Below are positions 1 to 9,220 of a stretch of DNA of 64,000 bases, piece after piece. The first letter of the stretch is position 1. Each line of letters opens with the position of its first letter. The notes under the pieces are model-generated. The model did not search any database. It saw only the letters and a program-made list of their open reading frames with translations, and was not told where the DNA came from. A program made the position numbers and the translations under genes. Source of the stretch: Enterobacteriaceae bacterium RIT693 (GTDB taxonomy: Bacteria; Pseudomonadota; Gammaproteobacteria; Enterobacterales; Enterobacteriaceae); assembly GCA_009668225.1 (NCBI GenBank), contig WJYK01000003.1, forward strand, positions 310,001-374,000. The letters run 5' to 3'.

Positions 1-48
1 TTCGAACAGCATGCCGCCGTCAGGGACAATAACCAGAATAGTTTTCAT
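1..48 (-). CDS. 5' end of a GlxA-type (DJ-1/PfpI-AraC) regulator, partial
   Basis: Only the first 16 codons are inside the window, read leftward from an ATG at 46-48: MKTILVIVPDGGMLFE. This resembles the start of GlxA-like transcriptional regulators, which have an N-terminal DJ-1/PfpI (class I glutamine amidotransferase-like) domain followed by an AraC helix-turn-helix. It starts about 40 bp after the hutG stop on the same strand, so it could be the last gene of a hutUIG transcript. Relatives of this class (GbdR, CdhR, SouR in Pseudomonas) control betaine and carnitine catabolism, which would fit the neighbourhood. The family call rests on very few residues and is tentative. Confidence 0.4.
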   Translation of the reverse strand, partial: MKTILVIVPDGGMLFE

Positions 49-88
49 GTCCTGAAAAGTACGCTTTTAACAAATTAAGTCAATAGGG

Positions 89-886
89 CTAGCCGTAGTG
101 TCGTTTTCCCCAGTCGAGCGCCGTCTCAATCAGCTGAGTCAGCAACTGCTGGAATTGGCTGCCTTTATCGTCTGACCATGCAAAACTCTCTTCATCCATA
201 TAGCAGCACTGCGCCACTTCCAGCTGCACGGCATGAATGTTGTGCTCCGGCGCGCCGTAGTGGCGCGTGATGTAGCCGCCCTTGAAGCGCCCGTTCAGCA
301 CTTTGCTGTAGCCGTTGAAATGCTCGCTGGTTTTCAACAGCTCGGCGCTGAGCGCCGGGTCACAGCTGGCTCCGTCTGCGGTACCGAAGTTAAGGTCCGG
401 CAGGCGACCTTCGAACAGCCGAGGTACCACGGACTTGATGGAATGCGCGTCCCACAGAATCGCATAGCCGAAGGTTTCTTTCAGTCGGGCGAGTTCCTGA
501 GCAAGCGCCTGATGATACGGCTGCCAGATGTTGGTCAGAATGTCGGCTCTGGCCTGCGGGTCGGGGGATTTTCCTGGCTCAAACAGCGGCTCTCCGTCGA
601 AAAAAATATCCGGATACAGCCCGGTGGTGGCGGTGGTGTAAAGCGGCTTATCGTCCGACGGGCGATTCAAATCAACCACGTAGCGGGAGTAGTTGGCGCT
701 GAGCGTGCTGGCGCCCATTTCGCGTACCGGTTGGTAAAGTTTTGGAATGTGCCAGTCGGTATCTTCCCGTTTTTTTGCCCGTTCGGTCAGCCCGTTGGCC
801 ACTTCCGGCGTCAAATGCGTGCCGGGGTGCGGCATGCTGATAAGCAGCGGCAGTTTGCCCTGGTGAAGCTCAAAGCCTTTAATCAT
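89..886 (-). CDS. hutG: N-formylglutamate deformylase HutG
   Basis: Hydrolyses N-formyl-L-glutamate to glutamate and formate, the last step of the five-step histidine/urocanate pathway. The 265-residue protein is of the N-formylglutamate amidohydrolase family, with an N-terminal [11 protein letters not shown] stretch, a WDAHS motif in the middle and a conserved C-terminal HNIHAVQLE segment. An in-frame ATG lies 16 codons further upstream, but the start at 884-886 gives the family's usual N-terminus ([10 protein letters not shown]). It overlaps the hutI stop by 8 bp, so the two are probably translationally coupled. It is not the arginase-like formimidoylglutamase that Klebsiella calls HutG; this matches the presence of hutF nearby. 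Confidence 0.93.
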   Translation of the reverse strand: MIKGFELHQGKLPLLISMPHPGTHLTPEVANGLTERAKKREDTDWHIPKLYQPVREMGASTLSANYSRYVVDLNRPSDDKPLYTTATTGLYPDIFFDGEPLFEPGKSPDPQARADILTNIWQPYHQALAQELARLKETFGYAILWDAHSIKSVVPRLFEGRLPDLNFGTADGASCDPALSAELLKTSEHFNGYSKVLNGRFKGGYITRHYGAPEHNIHAVQLEVAQCCYMDEESFAWSDDKGSQFQQLLTQLIETALDWGKRHYG

Positions 887-2087
887 TCCACACCTCTTTA
901 CCGTGATAGATAACCTGTTTGGAGAGCGTGCCACCCAGCCAATAGCTGAGTTCGGCGGGATGTTCTACCTCCCAGGCGACAAAGTTTGCTTCTTTACCGG
1001 CTTCAAGCGAGCCCGTTGTCTGGCTAATGCCCAGCGCCCGCGCCGCATTCAGCGTGACGCCCGCCAGCGCTTCCTCTGGCGTCAGGCCAAACAACGTACA
1101 GGCCATGTTCATCATCAGTCGCAGCGACTGCACCGGCGAAGTGCCGGGGTTGAGATCGCTGGAAATAGCCATCGGCACGTGATGTTTACGCAGCAGCGCA
1201 ACCGGCGGTTTTTGCGTTTCACGCAGGAAGTAAAACGCTCCCGGCAGCAGGACGGCGGTTGTGCCATGCTCTGCCATCAGGCGAATATCCTCCTCGCAGA
1301 GATATTCGAGATGGTCGGCAGAAAGCGCATTATGGCGTGCGGCGAGCCCTGCGCCGTGCAACAGCGAAAGCTGCTCGGCGTGAAGCTTGACCGGCAGGCC
1401 GAGTTCATTTGCTTTCGTGAACACGCGATCAACCTGCGGGACGGAAAACGCCAGGTGTTCGCAAAAGGCATCCACGGCGTCGACCAGCCCTTCGTTATGC
1501 AAAGCGGGTAACCAGCGTTCGCACACCTCGGTGATAAAGTCGTCGCTGCGGTCTTTGTATTCCGGCGGCAGGGCGTGCGCGGCCAGGCAGGTGCTGTAAA
1601 TCGTCAGCGGCAGGCTCTGCGCCAGCTGGCGGATCGCGCGCAGCATTTTGCGCTCGTCTTCAAAGCTGAGGCCGTAGCCTGATTTCACTTCCAGCGTGGT
1701 TACGCCGTCTTTGCGCAGCGCATTAATGCGGCGGCTGGCGCTTGTCAGCAGGTCGGCTTCGCTCGCCTGACGCGTGGCCTTCACCGTGCTGGCGATGCCC
1801 CCACCCGCCGCGGCAATGTCAGCGTAGGTTGCGCCGTTAAGGCGCATCTCAAATTCCTGACTGCGGTTGCCGCCGAATACGCTATGGGTGTGGCAGTCGA
1901 TAAGGCCGGGGGTAACAAGTTTGTCGTGCAGGTCGCGCTCTTCGTCATAAGGCTGGTCGGGACGCTGGCTACAGGGGCCAACCCAGGCAATTTTGTCGCC
2001 TTCGGTCAGCAACGCCGCGTCTTCGATAAGATTGTAATGGCCGTTGACCATGGTGGTGATGTGGCAATTGCGCCATAAAATCCGCAT
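879..2087 (-). CDS. hutI: Imidazolonepropionase HutI
   Basis: Hydrolyses 4-imidazolone-5-propionate to N-formimidoyl-L-glutamate. The 402-residue protein is a metal-dependent amidohydrolase. The first metal motif DCHTH (His66 and His68) is visible, followed by the conserved [15 protein letters not shown] stretch, a second His in KLHAEQ, another in ADHLEYL, and the late SDLNPGTSP motif carrying the catalytic Asp. Length is normal for the family. It lies 51 bp after hutU and overlaps hutG, so hutU-hutI-hutG form one leftward operon starting from the HutC-controlled promoter near 3890. Confidence 0.96.
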   Translation of the reverse strand: MRILWRNCHITTMVNGHYNLIEDAALLTEGDKIAWVGPCSQRPDQPYDEERDLHDKLVTPGLIDCHTHSVFGGNRSQEFEMRLNGATYADIAAAGGGIASTVKATRQASEADLLTSASRRINALRKDGVTTLEVKSGYGLSFEDERKMLRAIRQLAQSLPLTIYSTCLAAHALPPEYKDRSDDFITEVCERWLPALHNEGLVDAVDAFCEHLAFSVPQVDRVFTKANELGLPVKLHAEQLSLLHGAGLAARHNALSADHLEYLCEEDIRLMAEHGTTAVLLPGAFYFLRETQKPPVALLRKHHVPMAISSDLNPGTSPVQSLRLMMNMACTLFGLTPEEALAGVTLNAARALGISQTTGSLEAGKEANFVAWEVEHPAELSYWLGGTLSKQVIYHGKEVWND

Positions 2088-2138
2088 AAGATCTCTCTCA
2101 TCAGGACAGGGCGCGGCGAGTGCCGCGCCACAGAGGAA

Positions 2139-3815
<1,677 letters not shown>

Positions 3816-3883
3816 GGGGGTTCACCTTGTTTTGAGATAACGGAGAAATGCTCACGAAAAATACCATGTCATTTTTTCGCTTG

Positions 3884-3897
3884 CTTGTATATACATG
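3884..3897. promoter_or_regulatory. Putative HutC operator upstream of hutU
   Basis: The palindrome TGTATATACA (3886-3895), within CTTGTATATACATG, lies about 70 bp before the hutU start. The same core recurs at 13497-13506 and 18459-18468, and related palindromes lie at 4232-4243 and 13481-13492. GntR/HutC repressors bind such palindromes and are released by urocanate. It overlaps the expected start site of the sigma-54-like promoter at 3901-3916, as a repressor site should. Confidence 0.75.
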
Positions 3898-3900
3898 ATT

Positions 3901-3916
3901 AGCATATTTGATGCCA
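3901..3916 (-). promoter_or_regulatory. Sigma-54-like promoter for hutUIG
   Basis: Read on the minus strand this is TGGCAT-N5-ATGCT, against the sigma-54 consensus TGGCAC-N5-TTGCW. The essential GG and GC doublets have the correct spacing, and there are two mismatches. The predicted start would fall near 3891, inside the HutC-like operator. It is weaker than its counterpart at 4214-4229. Confidence 0.5.
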
Positions 3917-4213
3917 GGCGCGACATTGAATTTATTTATATTTAAAATCAATGGGTTATTGTGTTTTGTGTTAATAGTTACATCATATATCCCGCTAAAA
4001 ACTCGCCTGGATGCACTCTTTTGGCGCTCTTTACAAAGCGATTGATCCTTTTTAGGGCAAAAAGAGCAGTTCAGATAGCTGGTAAACCGCTCGGAAGGCA
4101 CCGTTTAATCCTGATAAAAATCACGGTTAGATCACATTTAAAATTTAATAAAACAATCATATATTTGTTTTTAAACAATAAATTGTCTTTATTTCAATGT
4201 TGCGTTTTTGTTA

Positions 4214-4229
4214 TGGCACAGGCTTTGCA
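4214..4229 (+). promoter_or_regulatory. Sigma-54 promoter of the transporter-lyase operon
   Basis: TGGCAC-AGGCT-TTGCA matches the -24/-12 consensus of RpoN promoters at every conserved position, with correct spacing. Transcription would start near 4240, inside the adjacent palindromic operator, about 70 bp before the first gene. This implies an enhancer-binding activator of the NtrC or CbrB kind and control by nitrogen (or carbon/nitrogen) status. Confidence 0.75.
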
Positions 4230-4231
4230 GA

Positions 4232-4256
4232 TTGTACATACAATGCTATACATAGC
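4232..4256. promoter_or_regulatory. Putative HutC operator pair before the ABC operon
   Basis: Two adjacent hyphenated palindromes are visible: TTGTA-CA-TACAA (4232-4243) and GCTAT-AC-ATAGC (4245-4256). The first has the same TGTA...TACA arms as the other hut operators. They sit across the predicted start site of the sigma-54 promoter and would allow repression of the operon by HutC. Confidence 0.65.
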
Positions 4257-4310
4257 TTTTTTACGCAGCCGTTCATTTCTTCGGCAGCCAGATGACCATG
4301 AGGCGTAGCG

Positions 4311-5408
4311 ATGATTACTTTCAACAATGTGACCAAGTTTTACGACGACGGAACGGTCGTGGTGGATGGACTGAACCTGACCGCACCCGGCGGCAAAATC
4401 ACCGTGCTGGTAGGCCCTTCAGGCTGCGGGAAAACGACGTCACTGCGGATGATTAATCGGCTGATTGAGCCGTCCTCCGGCGAGATCTTGCTTAACGGCG
4501 AGTCCACCGCAGAAATGGACGTGGTGCAGCTGCGTCGGCGCATTGGCTACGTTATCCAGAATGCGGGCCTGTTCCCTCACAAAAACATTATCGACAACAT
4601 CGCTACCACGGCGATCCTCAACGGCATGGCTAAGGCCAAAGCCCGCGCAAGAGCTGGCGAACTGCTAGAGGTCGTTGGCCTGGCGCCGCAGCTGGCAAAG
4701 CGCTATCCGTGGCAGCTTTCGGGCGGCCAGCAGCAGCGCGTGGGGGTTGCCCGTGCGCTGGCCGCTGACCCGGAGTTCATGCTGATGGATGAACCCTTCA
4801 GCGCCGTGGACCCGGTGGTGCGCGATCAGCTGCAGGAAGAGTTCCTGCGCATTCAGAAAGAAGTCAGCAAAACCATCATTATGGTGACTCACGATATCGA
4901 TGAGGCGATGAAGCTGGGCGACCTGGTGGCGGTGCTGAAGCCCGGCGGGAAGCTGGGGCAGATGGCCTCGCCGGGCGAGCTGCTTAACGCGCCACAAAGT
5001 GATTTCGTGGCCGATTTCATTGGCCGCGACCGGGGATACCGCAAGCTGAGCTTCTACAATTCGGGGCCGCTGGCGTCGATGCAGACGGAGCCGACTGCCG
5101 AGGTCGGCACGCCGATTGACATGGCGCGCAACATTGCGGTGCAGCGCTGGCTGCTGGTGACCCGCGAAGGCAAAGCCTGCGGCTGGTTTGATACGCATCA
5201 GCAGGTCGAAGCCGTTGTCCCTGAGCACATTAATCTGGGCGCCACCTTTTACCCGCAAAGCGGCACGCTGCGCCAGATGCTGGACTCCGCGCTCAGCTCA
5301 CCGTGCCACCGCGCGGTGGTGATTGACGACCGCGCCGAAGTGCTGGGCACGCTGGGGCTGGATCACGTGCTGGACGCGTGTAAATCCATGGCGCGGGAGG
5401 CGGTATGA
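4311..5408 (+). CDS. Quaternary-amine ABC transporter ATPase (OpuCA/OsmV-like)
   Basis: This is the cytoplasmic ATPase of an importer of the glycine betaine/carnitine/choline (OpuC/OsmU) class. The 365-residue protein has a Walker A GPSGCGKTT (residues 35-43), the signature LSGGQQQR and a Walker B MLMDEP. Beyond the ATPase core is a roughly 120-residue C-terminal extension where this family carries CBS-type regulatory repeats. It is the first gene of the operon behind the sigma-54/HutC control region and overlaps the next gene by 4 bp. Known substrates of the class are osmolytes, carnitine and, for the EgtU branch, ergothioneine. Position beside the lyase suggests a histidine-derived betaine as substrate; that is inference. 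Confidence 0.88.
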   Translation: MITFNNVTKFYDDGTVVVDGLNLTAPGGKITVLVGPSGCGKTTSLRMINRLIEPSSGEILLNGESTAEMDVVQLRRRIGYVIQNAGLFPHKNIIDNIATTAILNGMAKAKARARAGELLEVVGLAPQLAKRYPWQLSGGQQQRVGVARALAADPEFMLMDEPFSAVDPVVRDQLQEEFLRIQKEVSKTIIMVTHDIDEAMKLGDLVAVLKPGGKLGQMASPGELLNAPQSDFVADFIGRDRGYRKLSFYNSGPLASMQTEPTAEVGTPIDMARNIAVQRWLLVTREGKACGWFDTHQQVEAVVPEHINLGATFYPQSGTLRQMLDSALSSPCHRAVVIDDRAEVLGTLGLDHVLDACKSMAREAV

Positions 5409-6049
5409 AATTTGACTGGCTGTGGGCGCAAAGCGACAAAATCTTTCATTTACTGCTGTGGCACCTCTACCTCTCGGTCACGCCAATCCTGATTGGCCTG
5501 CTGTTGGCTATTCCCGCTGGCTGGCTGGTGTGCAGCATGCCGCGCGTAAAGGGCGTCATCCTTAACCTGTTCGGGCTGCTGTACACCATCCCGTCCCTGG
5601 CGCTGTTTGTGCTGCTGCCGCCGTTGCTCAATACGCAAATCCTTGACCCGATTAACGTGGTGGTGGCGCTGACCATTTATAGCTTTGCGCTGCTGGTCAG
5701 AACGGTGTGTGACGGGCTGGACTCGGTGCCCACTGACACCCGGCAGTCCGCTTTTGCCCTCGGCTATAAGCCGATACATCAGTTTTTCCAGGTTGACCTC
5801 CCGCTGGCGGTGCCGGTCATTGGTTCCGGGATGCGCGTGGCCGTGGTTTCCAACGTCAGTATTGTTTCCGTCGCCGCGCTGATAGGTGCCCCGCAGCTGG
5901 GGTCGCTGTTTACCCAGGGGTTTCAACTGCAGTTTCTGACGCCGATTATTGCCGGCATCGTGCTGTGTATCGTGCTGGCTTTCGTCCTTGACTGCGTGGT
6001 CGTCGCCGTCACCCGCTCTTTAAGCCGCTGGCAGCCAATAAGGGGATAA
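5405..6049 (+). CDS. OpuC-type ABC permease subunit 1
   Basis: An inner-membrane permease of 214 residues with about five to six hydrophobic segments and the binding-protein-dependent permease domain. The coupling-loop region reads around DSVPTDTRQSAFALGY, typical of OpuCB/OsmW-like subunits. It starts inside the end of the ATPase gene (ATGA overlap) and ends 3 bp before the next permease gene. It would pair with that second permease to form a heterodimeric channel. In the EgtU-type ergothioneine importers the permease is fused to the binding domain; here the binding protein is separate, as in OpuC and OsmU. Confidence 0.88.
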   Translation: MKFDWLWAQSDKIFHLLLWHLYLSVTPILIGLLLAIPAGWLVCSMPRVKGVILNLFGLLYTIPSLALFVLLPPLLNTQILDPINVVVALTIYSFALLVRTVCDGLDSVPTDTRQSAFALGYKPIHQFFQVDLPLAVPVIGSGMRVAVVSNVSIVSVAALIGAPQLGSLFTQGFQLQFLTPIIAGIVLCIVLAFVLDCVVVAVTRSLSRWQPIRG

Positions 6050-6052
6050 TGT

Positions 6053-6733
6053 ATGTCTGACTGGTTCTTTACGCTCAGCCACTGGTATGGCGATGACGGT
6101 ATTCTCCCGCTGCTGGCACAGCACATTGGCTACAGCGCCGTGGCGCTGGCGATAGCGATTGCCATTGCTTTTCCGGTGGGCTGCTACACCGGCCATACCG
6201 GTAAGGGCGAAGCGCTGCTGATTGGCACCACCAACGCGCTGCGCTCGCTGCCTTCGTTTGGCCTGATTATCCTGCTGGTTATCCTGATGGCGGGCTATTT
6301 CGAGTCGGATATGGCCTTTATTCTGCCGTGCATCATCGTGCTGGTGGTGCTGGCGCTGCCGCCCATAGCGCTCGGCGTGCATGCGGGCATCCGCTCCGTT
6401 GACCCGAGCGTGCATGATGCCGCCAAAGGCATTGGCCTGACGCCGTTCCAGGTGCTGACGCAGGTTGAGCTTCCGTGCGCCACGCCGCTCATTCTCTCCG
6501 GCATTCGCAGCGCCACGCTGCAGATTATCTCTACCGCCACCATCGCGGCCTATGTCTCGCTGGGTGGTCTTGGCCGATTAATTATCGACGGTCGTGCGGC
6601 CAACGATTTTGCGCAGATGACCGCCGGCGCGGTGCTGGTTGCCGTGCTGGCGCTGCTCGTAGATGTGTTCTTTTCCCTTTCGGTGAAGTACGTGGTGTCC
6701 CACGGCATTTCCCGACGTATCAAAACCCAGTGA
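6053..6733 (+). CDS. OpuC-type ABC permease subunit 2
   Basis: Second membrane subunit of the importer, 226 residues with several transmembrane helices. The EAA-like coupling loop is visible around DPSVHDAAKGIGLTPFQVL, followed by the conserved VELPCATPLILSGIR segment. It starts 3 bp after the first permease gene and is followed by the binding protein after a short gap. It is paralogous to its neighbour, consistent with an OpuCB/OpuCD or OsmW/OsmY-like pair. Confidence 0.88.
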   Translation: MSDWFFTLSHWYGDDGILPLLAQHIGYSAVALAIAIAIAFPVGCYTGHTGKGEALLIGTTNALRSLPSFGLIILLVILMAGYFESDMAFILPCIIVLVVLALPPIALGVHAGIRSVDPSVHDAAKGIGLTPFQVLTQVELPCATPLILSGIRSATLQIISTATIAAYVSLGGLGRLIIDGRAANDFAQMTAGAVLVAVLALLVDVFFSLSVKYVVSHGISRRIKTQ

Positions 6734-6766
6734 TGTTGAGCCCGTTAATTACACAAGGTGAACGCG

Positions 6767-7651
6767 ATGAATATGAAGAAACGTTGTTTGACGCTGTTGA
6801 GTGCCGCGATGCTGTCCGTTGTTTCCTCCGCGTGGGCGGCGGACTCGGGCCAGAAGGTGATTATTGGCTCGGCTGATTTCCCGGAAAACCAGCTGCTGGC
6901 GACGATTTATGCCGGAGCCCTGGAAGCGCAAAACATCCCGGTGGAGAAGAAGCTGAATATCGGCAGCCGCGAAGTCTACATTCCGGCGCTGCTCGACGGC
7001 TCCATTAACGTTATCCCTGAATACAGCGGCGCGCTGCTGAGCTACCTGGACGCCAATAATAAAGCACACAGCTCTGACGAAGTGGCCACCGCGCTGGCGG
7101 CGAAGCTGCCGGCAAAAGTGAAGATGCTGAACACCGCCGTGGCGCAAAACAGCGATGTTATCGCCGTGACCAAAAAAACGGCGGATAAATACCAGCTCAA
7201 AACCATTGATGACCTGAAGCCGCATGCGGCAGAACTCATCCTGGGCGGCCCGGCCGAATGGAAAACGCGTCATGAAGGCGTGCCGGGGCTGAAAGAAGTC
7301 TATGGCCTGAACTTCAAAAGCTTCAAAGTGCTGGACGTGGCGGGCCCGCTAACGCTGACCGCGCTGAAAAATAACCAAATCCAGGCGGCGGATTTGACGT
7401 CCACCACGCCGGAAATCCAGAAAGATCATCTGGTGGCGCTTGCCGATCCGAAAAACCTGTTTGCGGCACAAAACATCGTCCCGATTGTCGCCACCGCCAC
7501 GCTGAACCCGACGATTGAGAACACGCTGAACAAAGTGTCTGCGCAGCTAACCACCGCAGATTTGATTGCCATGAACGGGCAGCTTGCCGAATTCGCCAGC
7601 ATTGATGACGTGGCTCATCAGTGGCTGGTTAAACATGGCCTGAGCAAGTAA
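6767..7651 (+). CDS. Periplasmic quaternary-amine binding protein (OsmX/OpuCC-like)
   Basis: Solute receptor of the importer, 294 residues from the ATG at 6767 (AAGGTG sits 6 bp upstream; an in-frame GTG at 6758 overlaps that ribosome site and is less likely). A typical signal peptide with a KKR start and hydrophobic core is cleaved after SSAWA, giving mature ADSGQKVIIG. The domain is of the OpuAC/betaine-binding type, starting with the strand IIGSADFPENQLLATIYAGAL. Such proteins hold trimethylammonium groups in an aromatic cage. Which residues form the cage here cannot be decided without a structure model. It is followed after 9 bp by the lyase gene. Confidence 0.88.
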   Translation: MNMKKRCLTLLSAAMLSVVSSAWAADSGQKVIIGSADFPENQLLATIYAGALEAQNIPVEKKLNIGSREVYIPALLDGSINVIPEYSGALLSYLDANNKAHSSDEVATALAAKLPAKVKMLNTAVAQNSDVIAVTKKTADKYQLKTIDDLKPHAAELILGGPAEWKTRHEGVPGLKEVYGLNFKSFKVLDVAGPLTLTALKNNQIQAADLTSTTPEIQKDHLVALADPKNLFAAQNIVPIVATATLNPTIENTLNKVSAQLTTADLIAMNGQLAEFASIDDVAHQWLVKHGLSK

Positions 7652-7660
7652 GGGCGCACA

Positions 7661-9220
7661 ATGACAAGACAAACTGGCTCCTCCGCTCACCTGCATCAGG
7701 CCGTGACCCTGGGCAGAGCGCAGACCACTCTCGAAGAGTTAGTGCGCATTGCCGACGGGGCTCCGGTCGCGCTGGCCGAAGAAGCGCTGGCGAACATGGA
7801 CCACGTCAGCGGGTATATTCGACGAGCAATAGATGAAGGGCAGGTGATCTACGGGCTGACCACCGGGGTAGGTGACCTGGTCACGGAACGCCTTTCCGCC
7901 GACCAGATTGCCAGCGTGCAGCTCAATATGCTGCGCAGCCACGCCTGTGGAATGGGGCCAGATTTGTCCGTACGCGAAGTGCGGGCGATGATGGCAGTGA
8001 TGCTGAAATCGCTGCTGCAGGGTTACAGCGGCGTCAGTGCCGAGCTGGCGAAACGCATGGCCGAAATGTTGAATCGCCAGGTTACGCCGTGGTCGCCGGC
8101 CAGCGGCTCTGTTGGTTATTTAATTGCGACGGCGCATATCGGCCTGTCTCTCTTTGGCGAAGGGAAGTGCTGGTATCAGGGAGAGCTTTTGCCGTCCGCC
8201 GAAGCCCTGGCAAAAGCGGGCATCGCCCCTCGAATCCCTGGCCCGCGTGAAGGTCATGCCCTGATAAGCGGCACCTATGAAATCACCGGCCTGGCGTGCC
8301 TGGCCGTGCATAATTTTGAGCGGTTGCTGCCGGTGGCGGATATGGCCGGCGGTATGTGTCTGGAGGCGCTGAAGGGGAATACTCGGGGCTATGACGCCCG
8401 CCTGCATGCCCTGCGTCCGCACGACGGGCAGCAAAAAACCGCCGCGATTTTGCGCCGCTTGCTGAGCGGCAGCGAGATCTTTGCCCGCTACCGCGACCAC
8501 CGCGTACAGGATGCCCTGAGCCTGCGCTGCATTCCGCAAATTCACGGCGCGGTGCGCGACCAGCTCGCCCATTGCCGCCAGATTGTCACCATCGAACTGA
8601 ATTCGGTCACCGATAATCCGGTCTTCCTGATCGAAGATGACGCGCTGGTTATTCTTCCCGGCGGCAACGGCCACGGTGCCCCGCTGGCGCTGGCATTGGA
8701 TTCTCTGGCGATAGCCATTGCCCAGGTCAGCACGGCGTCGCAGGCTCGATCCGATCGTATTACCAACGTGCACCTGAGCGGCCTGCCGGCGTTCCTGGTT
8801 GGCAGAAGCGGCGCTAACTCCGGGATGATGATCCCGCCTTACGTTGCCGCCGCGCTAGCAGGGGATAACCGCAGCCTGGCCGCGCCGTCCAGCGTGCATA
8901 CCGTCACCACCTGCGCCGGGCAGGAAGATCATATCAGCATGGGCGTTTCTTCGGCTCGCAAGGCGCTGCAGGCGGTGAGCAATGCGGTGGATATCGTTGC
9001 CATCGAGCTGCTGTGTGCCAGCCAGGCGCTGGAGTTCCATCGTCCGCTGCGTGCCTCCGTCGGCGCGGAGTTGACGCTGGGCATGGTGCGCGAGCTTGTG
9101 CCGTTCCGCGAGACGGACACCGCGCTGTACCCGGACATGCATGCCGTGCGGGATTTGATTGCCGAAGGCGAGCTGAGCCAAAGGCTGTTCTCCCTGATTG
9201 AGGAGTCAGAACATGAGTGA
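7661..9220 (+). CDS. HAL-family lyase lacking the MIO triad; candidate betaine (hercynine/ergothioneine) trimethylamine lyase
   Basis: A 519-residue aromatic amino acid lyase family protein. Family landmarks are clear: IYGLTTGVG (Tyr64 corresponds to the HAL catalytic Tyr), LRSHACGMG, SVTDNP and GQEDHISMG. Key HAL residues are changed. A gap-free alignment to the usual KGSVGASGDLAPLAH places Ser-Val-Gly (150-152) on the Ala-Ser-Gly that cyclises to MIO. ALINGT has become ALISGT, QDPYSLRC has become QDALSLRC, and GGNFH has become GGNGH. An ASG does occur three residues earlier (147-149), so a displaced triad is not fully excluded. Ergothionase is a known MIO-free member of this superfamily that releases trimethylamine. 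With the transporter upstream, a betaine substrate is the best guess; a degenerate histidine ammonia-lyase is the alternative. It overlaps the next gene by 8 bp. Confidence 0.85.
   Translation: MTRQTGSSAHLHQAVTLGRAQTTLEELVRIADGAPVALAEEALANMDHVSGYIRRAIDEGQVIYGLTTGVGDLVTERLSADQIASVQLNMLRSHACGMGPDLSVREVRAMMAVMLKSLLQGYSGVSAELAKRMAEMLNRQVTPWSPASGSVGYLIATAHIGLSLFGEGKCWYQGELLPSAEALAKAGIAPRIPGPREGHALISGTYEITGLACLAVHNFERLLPVADMAGGMCLEALKGNTRGYDARLHALRPHDGQQKTAAILRRLLSGSEIFARYRDHRVQDALSLRCIPQIHGAVRDQLAHCRQIVTIELNSVTDNPVFLIEDDALVILPGGNGHGAPLALALDSLAIAIAQVSTASQARSDRITNVHLSGLPAFLVGRSGANSGMMIPPYVAAALAGDNRSLAAPSSVHTVTTCAGQEDHISMGVSSARKALQAVSNAVDIVAIELLCASQALEFHRPLRASVGAELTLGMVRELVPFRETDTALYPDMHAVRDLIAEGELSQRLFSLIEESEHE

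Larger units (their letters stand above)
3816..4310. promoter_or_regulatory. Divergent hutU / transporter-operon control region
   Basis: This 495-bp non-coding region separates the leftward hutUIG operon from the rightward transporter-lyase operon. It is markedly richer in A+T than the flanking genes. Near each end it carries a sigma-54-like promoter and a palindromic operator (listed separately), and each pair lies about 70-100 bp from its gene. The middle part (about 3920-4210) shows no convincing gene. It could hold enhancer-type activator sites for a NtrC/CbrB-like protein, but I cannot point to a specific one. Confidence 0.7.

Noticed and set aside
89..886. HutG as formimidoylglutamase (the Klebsiella type)
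   Set aside because: The sequence is of the N-formylglutamate amidohydrolase family and lacks arginase-type metal motifs; hutF in the locus also requires a deformylase.
7661..9220. Straight call of the lyase as histidine ammonia-lyase hutH
   Set aside because: Family membership is clear, but the MIO triad and three other HAL active-site signatures are altered, so the gene symbol would overstate what can be supported.
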